Part shown: positions 1 through 6,365 of the stretch, piece by piece | How the letters are laid out: every line of letters begins with the position of its first letter | Position numbering within the stretch: position 1 is the first letter of the stretch | Source of the DNA: Rhodothermales bacterium | Lineage (GTDB): Bacteria > Bacteroidota > Rhodothermia > Rhodothermales > UBA10348 | Length of the DNA: 6,365 bases | Assembly (NCBI GenBank): GCA_013003255.1 | Contig: JABDJZ010000189.1 | Location: 1 to 6,365 of the forward strand | Direction of reading: 5' to 3' | Program-made: the position numbers and the translations under genes | The notes under the pieces: generated by a model | The model's input: only the letters and a program-made list of their open reading frames with translations | What the model was told of the DNA's origin: nothing | The model's database searches: none

Positions 1-830
1 AGCGCAGCAGGCGTGTCGAGCTTCTCACGTTCGCGGAACCGGTGCAGGGACCGGATTTCCTTCAGCAGGTCATCCTCGCCCGGCGTCACCGCAGTCAGGC
101 CCATCACCTCATCGACCCGGGCCAGCACCTCGTCCACAGCCGGCCGAAGGTCGGGCAAGGGCGGCCGAAGCGTGAGCCCCGTCAGGGGGACATCCTCGTT
201 GTTGGCGCAGTCAGAAAAGAAATCGAACAGTTCGCCCGGATCGAGATCCACTTCCTCGAACCGATCGATCCAGCGAGCGGCAGCACGTGCCACGAAGCCG
301 TTCCAGAATCGGCGCCGATGCGCCATAACGGCGCCCGGATCGATGTGCTCAAAATCAGGCGACAATCCTGCCTCAAAGGGCCGCTCCCTGAGCAACCTGC
401 CACAAAAGGCGTGGACTGTCCCGATGAACACGTGCTCCAGGTAGTGCTCTGCCTTCCGGACGCGCTTTGCCTCGGTCTCCCAGGCCGCAGCCTCGTCCCC
501 CGAGGATCCTGCCGCGCACTTCTCCAACTCGGAGCCTGCGTCCCGGAGGGCCTCAGCAAACCGGACCCGGAGTTCCCCAGCCGCCTTGATGGTGAACGTG
601 ATGGCCGCGATCTCCCGCGCGGGAACGCCGGATCGAACAAGTGCCACCATGCGGTCCACCAGAGAGCGGGTCTTTCCAGACCCCGCGCCGGCCCGAACAA
701 CCAGGTTACGGTCCAGGACGATGCTGGAATCCCCACCAACGGGATGCTTCAGCCCGTCGACTCCCCGAATGATCTCGCGGGTAGCTTCGTCCGGCGGGAG
801 GGGCCGACTGTCCGACACTATCAATTCCAT
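1..830 (-). CDS. addA: AddA/RecB-type UvrD-family helicase-nuclease subunit, N-terminal part (cut by window edge)
   Basis: This is the motor subunit of an AddAB-type enzyme, which unwinds and resects DNA double-strand ends for RecA loading. About 276 residues are visible; the family runs to roughly 1,000-1,250, so the later helicase motifs and the C-terminal nuclease lie beyond the left edge. Visible motifs are a Walker A loop, AGAGSGKT at residues 47-54, which is intact; motif Ia, ITFTIKAAGELRVR at 77-90; and the GTVHAFC block at 137-143, typical of SF1A UvrD/RecB/AddA proteins. The usual DEQ of the Q motif reads DEA at 14-16, so the adenine-contacting glutamine is not at its normal place. 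I chose the ATG at 830, 5 bases after the addB stop. An in-frame GTG at 839 would overlap that stop as GTGA and has better purine-rich spacing, so the start is uncertain by three codons. AddA is preferred to RecB or plain UvrD because of the addB neighbour. Confidence 0.88.
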   Translation of the reverse strand, partial: MELIVSDSRPLPPDEATREIIRGVDGLKHPVGGDSSIVLDRNLVVRAGAGSGKTRSLVDRMVALVRSGVPAREIAAITFTIKAAGELRVRFAEALRDAGSELEKCAAGSSGDEAAAWETEAKRVRKAEHYLEHVFIGTVHAFCGRLLRERPFEAGLSPDFEHIDPGAVMAHRRRFWNGFVARAAARWIDRFEEVDLDPGELFDFFSDCANNEDVPLTGLTLRPPLPDLRPAVDEVLARVDEVMGLTAVTPGEDDLLKEIRSLHRFREREKLDTPAA

Positions 831-835
831 CTGAC

Positions 836-3784
836 TCACGCCTTCCCCCTTCCGGTGATCTTCTCTCCGTAACTCCAGCCCGCCACCAGATCGGTGGCCT
901 CGCCGACGGCCTGACCGTCACCGCCGGCCTCTCCGCCCGTCAGCCCTGTCAGCTTTCTGGTCATCTCCCCTCGCCGTTGACCGAGGTCGCCGCAAACCCG
1001 CTTGAACTCGCACCACTTGCAGGCACCACCCGGATTGACCGAAGCGCCGAACGCACCGCGGCGAGCCAGGCCGAACTGCGCATTCAGCATCGCGCCAATC
1101 TCTGCGCGAGACGGAGGCCGGCCGTATGCAGTCCGGCCAGCGGTATCTCCGGAGACGAACAGATACCCCGAGGCCTCGACAGTCTCGCCCGAAATCTGCT
1201 CGTAGGCATACGCATACAGCACCCACTGGAGTCGGCGTCCCTTGTCCAGCAGATCCGCCTCATCGTAATCCTTAGAGTTGCCCGTCTTGTAGTCCGTGAT
1301 GACCAATCCCTGAGCGGTCCGCTCTACGGCATCGATCCGACCGCGGATTAGCAAGCCTGATTCACCCAGATCGAGATGGAAGTCGCCGGTGTGGTCAGCC
1401 TCCGACTCAACCCGCCAGGGTGCGGTCCCAAACCCGAGTTCCGCCGCCACGACCTCTCGATCCACCGAGGTCACCACCTGCGCGACACGCGACAACTCCT
1501 TGAGCTTGGACCGCCAGGCAAACTCGCTCGGCGGCTCGTTTCCTTTCCGAAACGCCTTGAATGCGTTTACCAGGATGGTCTCGAGTCCCTCGCGGTCTCT
1601 AGCGTCCATCGATCCGGCCATCACGGCCGCGTTGAACTCGTTTAGGGCTGCGTGGACCAGACTCCCATTCTCCAGGGGCGTCATCCACTGGCCGGGCTTC
1701 CGTTCTTCGAGACGGGGCACGCCCAGGACGTGCGCCTGGAAGAACTTGAACGGACAGGTAGCCAGCACCTGCAGCTTCGATGCCGACAGTGGTGCGCCCA
1801 GGACCCGGTCTACGGACGCGCGCGCCCCGACGAAACCGTCATATGGCGTAAAGACATCCGACGCCCTGGCCTCCATGGCGCTGCGCCCCCGCTCCATGGA
1901 AGGGAAATGCCGTCCCAGAAGACGCAGCCCGATCGGGGTCTGCCGATTCTGCAGGACCAATCCGGAAGCACCGGCAACCGGTGCCATCCGCACCTTTCGT
2001 GCAGAACCGTAGCGGGATTCCAGTTCGATGAAGGTGGAGGCCGGCCCCGAGTCGGAATCGTCAGCTATCCTTCCCTCTGCGACTACGACTGTAGCCGTCT
2101 GTCCTGCCCTGTCCAACGCACGATGCAGCGCGTGGCGCCGCCTCTCGACCCTGGCTTCGGATGTCAAAGGGCCGGACAGCTTCTCGTAGGCCTCGCAGAA
2201 ATCATCCGGGAGGAATACGTCCTCCACCGGCGACGGGAGAAAGCTGCCGGTATCGAGGCCCAACACGAACAGATGCGGCCGCCCTGTGAATCCGGCTGAT
2301 TCCAGCGGGACGATGTGCACCGAGCCGGGTGCGTCCACGCGAGCGTGCACGATGACGGTGGGAATCCACTCCCGGAAGCGCCCTACAAGATGGAGCGACG
2401 GATGCGTGGAATCAGGCCCCTCCTCAATTTGCGCCAGTCGGGACAACAGTTCCGCCCTTCCCTTGCCTGCCGCAGATTCCGGCACCTCCGGCTCAGGAAT
2501 CAGGGCCTCGACAAACCGTCGGAGACGGGTGGCGAAGGTTCTGAGCGAATCCTCAGGCCCCGGCACGTAATCGAACAGCCGGTCCACCGCTCGTTCTGCG
2601 GCCCGAAGGCGCTTGAGGCGCGCATTGGCACCGCGTTCTCGGTCGGTTCCCCTGGCCTGCTCAAGTTCGTCCTGCGCCTCCTGGCGCAACGGTCTGAAGG
2701 CACGCCGATAGTCCTTTCGGTCTCCCACAACATGCATCTCCACCAGGAGCGCAACAACGCGTCCGGGCTGAACCGAGTCCGGCAGCTTGACAAACCCGCT
2801 CCTCAGGAGCCGGGTGAGTTCGGTAGAGTCCTGCCCACTGGCCAGCCACTCGAGGAACAGCCGAACCCCCTGCCCGACCGGCAAATCAGAGAGCGGCACA
2901 CCCGCCGCACTGGTCGCTGGGACTCCCAAACGACGAGCTTCAGCGAGGGCCATCGGCAGGTAGGGCGTATGCCGCGGATAGGCAATTTCGACCGAGTCGA
3001 GTGGTAGGCCACGGCGTGCAACTTCCTCGAATGCAAATCGGGCTTCATCCTCGACCACCGAAAGTCGGACGAGGTCTACCTCTGCTTTCGGTGACGGCGG
3101 CGGAACGGCGCGCTTCCAGTCGGCCAGCACCTGACCGGCTGCCCCGGACTCGAAAACGCGTCCATCGGAGACCACCACGGCCTGTCCTACACGGCCCGCG
3201 AGAGCCTCCAAGAACTCCCGGGCCGCTTCGGACACCGGGGTTTCGGCCATCACGGCCAACACCGCCGGCGCGTTGGTTCGTCCGAGCGCCATGTCGGCCC
3301 GAACAAACCGTTCGGTCTCATCAATGCCCCCCTCGCCGTAGAGCCACTTGACATAGGCATCGAATATCTGGGACACCTCTCGACCCAGCCGACTGCCCGT
3401 AGCCTGTTTGTACTCGGCCGGAGACAGACCTGCCAGACGCATCTCCTGGATACTGCGGGCCAATTGACGTCCGGACCAGCCCAGCGCCTCCAACTTCCGG
3501 AATTCAAATGACCGCAGGACGCTGTCCAGCCCCAGCACCTGGTTCATGTCCGAAAGGCGATTCAGGGATCGATCCGGGAATGCCTCTCCCAGGACGGCCT
3601 CGGCCAGCGCCGAAGGCGTGTATGCGCGGATCCCGATGGACGGCAGTCCCTTTCTGGCCCAGGCGGCGAGGATTTTTCGGCCGGCCTGCGGCGAGGGAAC
3701 GACCAGGATCTTGGGAGAGAGACCCGCCTGGGAGAGGATCTCCTGCAGGTCAACGGAAACGGATTCGAGGGGTGCTTCGGCCAT
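836..3784 (-). CDS. addB: AddB-like subunit: inactive helicase fold plus PD-(D/E)XK nuclease with Fe-S cluster
   Basis: This is the partner of AddA in a double-strand-break resection enzyme. Residues 1 to about 640 align in character with the UvrD-like scaffold, and residues ~670-935 form a RecB/AddB-type nuclease. The nuclease has H711 (GSLVHAALNEF), D818 (GRIDAV), D831 and K833 (the DYK motif), and Q853/Y857 (QxxxY). Cysteines C677 (CPFKFF), C922, C925 and C931 (CKWCEFKRVC) match the 4Fe-4S staple of AddB, with the C-x2-C-x5-C spacing seen in Bacillus subtilis AddB. Where a Walker A loop would lie, residues 30-37 read PSPQAGRK with no GK(S/T), so this subunit should not hydrolyse ATP there. 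At 982 residues it is somewhat shorter than B. subtilis AddB (about 1,166). After the last cysteine comes a glycine-rich tail of about 50 residues. The ATG at 3784 has no Shine-Dalgarno sequence; addA follows directly. An AddB-like or RexB-like label would be equally fair. Confidence 0.9.
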   Translation of the reverse strand: MAEAPLESVSVDLQEILSQAGLSPKILVVPSPQAGRKILAAWARKGLPSIGIRAYTPSALAEAVLGEAFPDRSLNRLSDMNQVLGLDSVLRSFEFRKLEALGWSGRQLARSIQEMRLAGLSPAEYKQATGSRLGREVSQIFDAYVKWLYGEGGIDETERFVRADMALGRTNAPAVLAVMAETPVSEAAREFLEALAGRVGQAVVVSDGRVFESGAAGQVLADWKRAVPPPSPKAEVDLVRLSVVEDEARFAFEEVARRGLPLDSVEIAYPRHTPYLPMALAEARRLGVPATSAAGVPLSDLPVGQGVRLFLEWLASGQDSTELTRLLRSGFVKLPDSVQPGRVVALLVEMHVVGDRKDYRRAFRPLRQEAQDELEQARGTDRERGANARLKRLRAAERAVDRLFDYVPGPEDSLRTFATRLRRFVEALIPEPEVPESAAGKGRAELLSRLAQIEEGPDSTHPSLHLVGRFREWIPTVIVHARVDAPGSVHIVPLESAGFTGRPHLFVLGLDTGSFLPSPVEDVFLPDDFCEAYEKLSGPLTSEARVERRRHALHRALDRAGQTATVVVAEGRIADDSDSGPASTFIELESRYGSARKVRMAPVAGASGLVLQNRQTPIGLRLLGRHFPSMERGRSAMEARASDVFTPYDGFVGARASVDRVLGAPLSASKLQVLATCPFKFFQAHVLGVPRLEERKPGQWMTPLENGSLVHAALNEFNAAVMAGSMDARDREGLETILVNAFKAFRKGNEPPSEFAWRSKLKELSRVAQVVTSVDREVVAAELGFGTAPWRVESEADHTGDFHLDLGESGLLIRGRIDAVERTAQGLVITDYKTGNSKDYDEADLLDKGRRLQWVLYAYAYEQISGETVEASGYLFVSGDTAGRTAYGRPPSRAEIGAMLNAQFGLARRGAFGASVNPGGACKWCEFKRVCGDLGQRRGEMTRKLTGLTGGEAGGDGQAVGEATDLVAGWSYGEKITGRGKA
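837..855 (-). promoter_or_regulatory. Purine-rich ribosome binding region at the addB/addA junction
   Basis: Read on the minus strand, the end of addB carries GGAAGGGGGAAGGC directly before GTGAGTCAGATG. The G-run lies 5 bases before the GTG at 839, and the following AAGG lies 10 bases before the ATG at 830, so it could serve either start. This is the only clear Shine-Dalgarno-like stretch at any of the four gene starts here. The GTGA stop-start overlap would suit re-initiation by ribosomes that have just finished addB. The sequence is seen; its use is inferred. Confidence 0.5.
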
Positions 3785-3793
3785 GGTAGTCGA

Positions 3794-3820
3794 ATACTAC
3801 GGCCCGGGTGTGCCAGTCAA
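3794..3820 (-). promoter_or_regulatory. Possible addBA promoter (TTGACT / TAGTAT)
   Basis: On the minus strand, TTGACT (3820-3815) is a five-of-six match to a sigma-70 -35 box. TAGTAT (3799-3794) is a four-of-six match to a -10 box, but the spacer is only 15 bases, which is short. The -10 candidate ends 9 bases before the addB ATG, so a transcript from here would have almost no leader, consistent with the absence of a Shine-Dalgarno sequence. If the organism uses a Bacteroidota-type sigma factor, these hexamers may be chance. Confidence 0.3.
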
Positions 3821-3832
3821 GTGTCACACCCG
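3805..3832. repeat. 8-bp perfect inverted repeat with 12-base spacer, candidate operator upstream of addB
   Basis: CGGGTGTG at 3805-3812 is the exact reverse complement of CACACCCG at 3825-3832. The arms are separated by 12 bases, so their centres are 20 bases apart, about two helical turns. The TTGACT hexamer on the minus strand (3815-3820) lies inside the spacer. No T-run follows on either strand, which argues against a factor-independent terminator. A binding site for a dimeric repressor controlling addBA is the simplest reading, but this is inference from position and symmetry. Confidence 0.45.
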
Positions 3833-3929
3833 TGTTGTCCACGGCTTTCGATTCACATTCGGGAGTCGAGTGGCCTGCCTCTCCGAGCCCCCGGGCACCC
3901 CGCGACCGACGCACGGGCGACTCGACACC

Positions 3930-5063
3930 TTAGTCCCGCACGAAGGGATCGCTGAATCGCTCGTCCGTGGCCAGGGTTGGATCAGTCATGGTCTCCAGAA
4001 AGGCCACCAGCGCATCGACCTCCTGATTCGAGAGATTCATCCGGCGTGGGCGTCCGTTCTGCTGCAGGCGATTGTCCAGGTTCGGGTGGTCCTGGATACC
4101 CGTGTTGTAGAATTCGATTACCTCACGGAGGGTCGCAAAGCGCCCGTCGTGCATGTAGGGGCCCGTCAGCTCAATGTTGCGCAGTGAGGCGGTCTTGAAC
4201 CGGCCCTGCCCGGCCCCCTGGTCGGCACGGGTGTCCAGATCAAGTCCGTTGTTGCGCGCCTGATCTCCCACCGCCAGCACGCCCCTGTGGCAATTGGCGC
4301 ATTGGGTTCTCCCCGAAAAGAATAGGCGAAGCCCCTCGTTCTCTTCGGCCGTCAGGCCCGGCAGGTCCTGACCGGGACGCGCAGGGGCACCGGCTCGGGC
4401 CTGGTCGAACCTAGAGTTGAACGTGACCATGGATCGTTCAAACTGCGCGATAGCGTTCGCGATGCGCTGTGTGCTGACCTCGCTGGATCCGAAGGCACGC
4501 TCAAAGAGATCGTCATAGTAGTCCGCAGCGTTGATTCGGGTGACGAGTTCGTCGAGGGTCAATCCCATTTCCGCTGCATCCTGGATGGGCAGCAGGGCCT
4601 GCTCCTCGACACTCATCGCCCGCTCGTCCCAAAACATGTTGCCATTCCTATAGAACCGGATGTTGGCAACGGACATGGCGTTTCGCCCCGTCTGGTCTCC
4701 GTCGAAGCCGATGCTCAACGGAACCGGATCGGCGAAACCGTGCTCCTGCTGGTGGCAGGACGCACAGGACACGGTCCGGTTGGCAGACAGCGCCGTGTCG
4801 TAAAAGAGTACTCGTCCGAGTGTAGCCCCCCAATCCGTGACCCGATTGGATGCCGGCGTATTGTCCTCCCCATCCGCGTCCTGCCTGGCAAACGCGGGTA
4901 CCATGTTCGAGGCGTAGTCGAAGGGCTCCGTGGGCAGATCCAGTCGGGCGGTGATCGCGGGATCCTCGGTCGGGTCCGGCTCGGGGCTGACCTCAGTGAC
5001 GGCCGTATCGCAGGCCGAAAGGATGAGCACGGCCAGGACGAAAGGGATGAAGTGCAGGCGCAT
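3930..5063 (-). CDS. Diheme cytochrome c peroxidase/MauG-family lipoprotein
   Basis: This is a predicted envelope lipoprotein with two covalent c-type hemes, of the family that reduces hydrogen peroxide or, like MauG, oxidises a protein substrate. A hydrophobic stretch (residues 4-15) leads to the lipobox LSAC with lipidated Cys18, then an acidic, proline-rich tether (19-35). Heme motifs are CASCH (100-104) and CANCH (255-259). Between them W145 (FWDERA), Q155, P159 and E165 have the exact relative spacing of the Trp/Gln/Pro/Glu active-site set of MauG. PYMHDGR (302-308) is the family's C-terminal signature. The loop histidine of classical peroxidases appears replaced by F120 (SIGF) and the distal Met by Y319 (FYNTG). 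The length of 377 fits the family. The ATG at 5063 has no Shine-Dalgarno sequence, but the signal peptide supports it. No partner gene or dedicated electron donor is visible. The family call is firm; the substrate is unknown. Confidence 0.92.
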   Translation of the reverse strand: MRLHFIPFVLAVLILSACDTAVTEVSPEPDPTEDPAITARLDLPTEPFDYASNMVPAFARQDADGEDNTPASNRVTDWGATLGRVLFYDTALSANRTVSCASCHQQEHGFADPVPLSIGFDGDQTGRNAMSVANIRFYRNGNMFWDERAMSVEEQALLPIQDAAEMGLTLDELVTRINAADYYDDLFERAFGSSEVSTQRIANAIAQFERSMVTFNSRFDQARAGAPARPGQDLPGLTAEENEGLRLFFSGRTQCANCHRGVLAVGDQARNNGLDLDTRADQGAGQGRFKTASLRNIELTGPYMHDGRFATLREVIEFYNTGIQDHPNLDNRLQQNGRPRRMNLSNQEVDALVAFLETMTDPTLATDERFSDPFVRD

Positions 5064-5213
5064 GGTCTCGGGGAGAAGGGTTCATACGTGCTACACGAAA
5101 GGGCCCACTCCACCCCCAATCGCCGCAAGAATAGCCTCGTTACCCGCAAAATCCAGAACCGGTCCCGTACCATAAGTGTACCCGTGGTCCCCATCTGGCC
5201 ACGCCTCCCCCCG
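5064..5213. promoter_or_regulatory. Divergent intergenic spacer between the diheme lipoprotein and phosphatase genes
   Basis: These 150 bases separate two genes transcribed away from each other, so both promoters should lie here. I find no convincing -35/-10 pair in either direction: on the minus strand TATGAA (5086-5081) resembles a -10 box but lacks a -35 partner, and on the plus strand TACCAT (5168-5173) likewise. Small symmetric elements (CGTG-CTA-CACG at 5087-5097; GTAC-N7-GTAC at 5167-5181) are too short to call. No ribosome binding site is seen for either gene. Confidence 0.4.
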
Positions 5214-6362
5214 ATGCTGGAATCCGTCCAACCCGTTCGTCAAACGCCTGCTCGTGGCCCCCAAGCGCCGGCCACGCGCATCCTGAGCCTGTCCCGCAGG
5301 CCGGATGTCGCGGGGAAATTGGCGGCGTCGCTTGGGGACGAGTACAGGGTGGTTCATACCGCGGAGCTCAAAGAGGCCATACGCCACCTTCGGCGGGTGA
5401 AGCCTGACCTGGTAGTGGTGGGTCCCCACGTTCCGGTGCTGGACGCGCAACTGCTCTTCCAGTCGGTCCGCTCGCTGGACTCTTCCAAGCAGACCGGCTT
5501 CGTGATGCTTATATCGCGGCCCGACCAGGAGTTGATCAGCCGGGCCTATGAGTCCGGCGTGGACCTGGTCCTGACCCTTCCTGCCACGGCCGATTCGGTA
5601 GCCAACCACCTGCGTGCCACGCACGCGCGCATGAAGCTCGGCTCCGAGTTTGACGACCTGCTCACGCCGGACCGGCTGCCGACGTTCGAGGGATATCAGA
5701 CCGACTACTACCGGCGTCCGCTCAGTCCGGGTGGCGGGGATCTGATGACCTGGTTTGATGCCCCGGACGGCTCGTTCTACGTGGCCATTGCGGATGTCGA
5801 AGGCAAAGGCATTCGAGCTGGTTCATTCGCCTTCGCCTACCAGGGGTACATCCGGTCAGCCATCCTGACCTGTGTGGATCAGGGCCGCGGCGCCCCCTCC
5901 GAGGTGCTCTCCGTGGTTAACCGGCTCGCGACCGAAGACCCGATGCTCTCGGGCAAGCACTTTTCGATTGTCCTCATGCGATGGGACCGGCAGAACCACC
6001 TGGTCACATATGCCAACGCGGGACACTGCGAACCGCTACTTCTGTCGAGCACGCGGACCGGGTTTCGAAAGACCGGCGAGATCCCGGTCGGGCTTCTGAG
6101 CGACACCGTATTCCACGACGAGATCCTCAGCCTCGGTCCGGGCGAGGCCATTCTGCTCTACACGGACGGTTTGACCGAACTGCGAAGCCAGGATGGCGCG
6201 CTGGCGGGCACTGAACTGCTCGTGACCATCGCCCGGGAGGCCCCCACGCTGCAGGACCTTGCCGAAAGCCTGCTCGCCGCGTCAGGCCGTCAGCACTTTG
6301 ACGATGACGTGATGATCTTTCGCCTTAAGCGGGAGGGCGGCGAAGAGCCTGCGGCCCTGTAG
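5214..6362 (+). CDS. Degenerate receiver domain fused to PP2C/SpoIIE-type serine phosphatase
   Basis: This is a 382-residue cytoplasmic signalling protein. Residues ~20-140 have the alternating strand/helix pattern and PDLVVV...P core of a response-regulator receiver. Residues ~160-372 form a SpoIIE/RsbU-type metal-dependent phosphatase, a family that dephosphorylates anti-sigma-factor antagonists. Phosphatase motifs are PGGGD (D176), IADVEGKG (D194), YANAGH (266-271), LLYTDGLTE (D318) and FDDDVMIF (D363-D365), so the metal-binding aspartates are present. In the receiver the acidic pair reads SRR (27-29), the phospho-acceptor Asp is G70, the Thr/Ser position reads ISR (100-102) and the Lys is L122, so it cannot be phosphorylated in the normal way. 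There is no HAMP or transmembrane segment. The frame stays open far upstream, but that part is antisense to the lipoprotein gene. ATG 5214 is the only downstream ATG before the receiver; GTG 5184 is possible. No anti-sigma or antagonist gene is in view. Confidence 0.9.
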   Translation: MLESVQPVRQTPARGPQAPATRILSLSRRPDVAGKLAASLGDEYRVVHTAELKEAIRHLRRVKPDLVVVGPHVPVLDAQLLFQSVRSLDSSKQTGFVMLISRPDQELISRAYESGVDLVLTLPATADSVANHLRATHARMKLGSEFDDLLTPDRLPTFEGYQTDYYRRPLSPGGGDLMTWFDAPDGSFYVAIADVEGKGIRAGSFAFAYQGYIRSAILTCVDQGRGAPSEVLSVVNRLATEDPMLSGKHFSIVLMRWDRQNHLVTYANAGHCEPLLLSSTRTGFRKTGEIPVGLLSDTVFHDEILSLGPGEAILLYTDGLTELRSQDGALAGTELLVTIAREAPTLQDLAESLLAASGRQHFDDDVMIFRLKREGGEEPAAL

Positions 6363-6365
6363 CGC

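Noticed and set aside
42..872. Long plus-strand open frame (276 codons) over addA
   Set aside because: It is antisense to a frame with clear UvrD-family motifs, has no recognisable domain, and has the Arg/Pro/His-rich composition expected of GC-rich shadow frames.
1652..3007. Plus-strand open frames of 215 and 230 codons over addB
   Set aside because: Both lie opposite the addB coding frame, show no domain or start signal, and are typical GC-rich antisense shadows.
3865..3926. GTCGAGT / ACTCGAC inverted match downstream of the diheme lipoprotein stop
   Set aside because: It is only 7 bases with a loop of about 48 bases and no T-run, so it is not a credible terminator; I see no other terminator in this spacer.
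5087..5097. CGTG-CTA-CACG mini hairpin upstream of the lipoprotein gene
   Set aside because: A 4-bp stem is expected by chance at this base composition.
5167..5181. GTAC-N7-GTAC symmetry before the phosphatase gene
   Set aside because: The arms are four bases and self-palindromic; too short to support an operator.
4740..5213. N-terminal extension of the phosphatase frame upstream of ATG 5214
   Set aside because: These 158 codons are open but run antisense to the first heme motif and signal peptide of the lipoprotein gene. The composition is Arg/Gly-rich with no domain, and the receiver fold begins only about 20 residues after ATG 5214.
3930..6362. A joint redox-signalling system of the diheme lipoprotein and the divergent phosphatase
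   Set aside because: Divergent adjacency alone does not show a link; the phosphatase has no membrane or heme-sensing part, and the spacer has no clear shared operator.

Overview
This window is GC-rich bacterial chromosome (about 60% G+C by eye) holding four protein genes packed close together. I see no RNA gene, insertion sequence, CRISPR array or prophage. Three of the four starts have no Shine-Dalgarno sequence. The proteins include a diheme c-type cytochrome lipoprotein, an AddAB-type recombination nuclease and a SpoIIE-type phosphatase. Together these would suit a GC-rich, Gram-negative bacterium such as the Bacteroidota/Rhodothermota group, but the window cannot fix the taxon and this is only a suggestion.

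Layout: positions 1-3784 (minus strand) hold a two-gene operon, addB followed by addA, for a heterodimeric helicase-nuclease that processes DNA double-strand ends for RecA-dependent repair. AddB is complete at 982 residues. It has an intact PD-(D/E)XK nuclease with its four iron-sulfur cysteines but no Walker A motif. Only the first ~276 residues of AddA are present, including its intact ATP-binding loop; the gene runs off the left edge. The stop of addB and the start of addA overlap or lie 5 bases apart, which suggests coupled translation. Positions 3785-3929 are a 145-base spacer holding an 8-bp inverted repeat placed over a TTGACT hexamer, just ahead of addB.

Positions 3930-5063 (minus strand) encode a lipoprotein with two c-type hemes, in the cytochrome c peroxidase/MauG family. 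It keeps the catalytic Trp/Gln/Glu set but appears to carry the MauG-like, non-classical residues at two heme-ligand positions. Positions 5064-5213 are a divergent spacer. Positions 5214-6362 (plus strand) encode a two-domain signalling protein: a receiver-like fold that lost every phosphorylation residue, followed by a PP2C/SpoIIE phosphatase whose metal-binding aspartates are all present.

The addBA pair works as one enzyme. I see no functional link between it and the diheme lipoprotein or the phosphatase. No plainly new multi-gene system is present; the most interesting points are the dead receiver fused to an intact phosphatase, the ligand set of the diheme protein, and the inverted repeat in front of addB.
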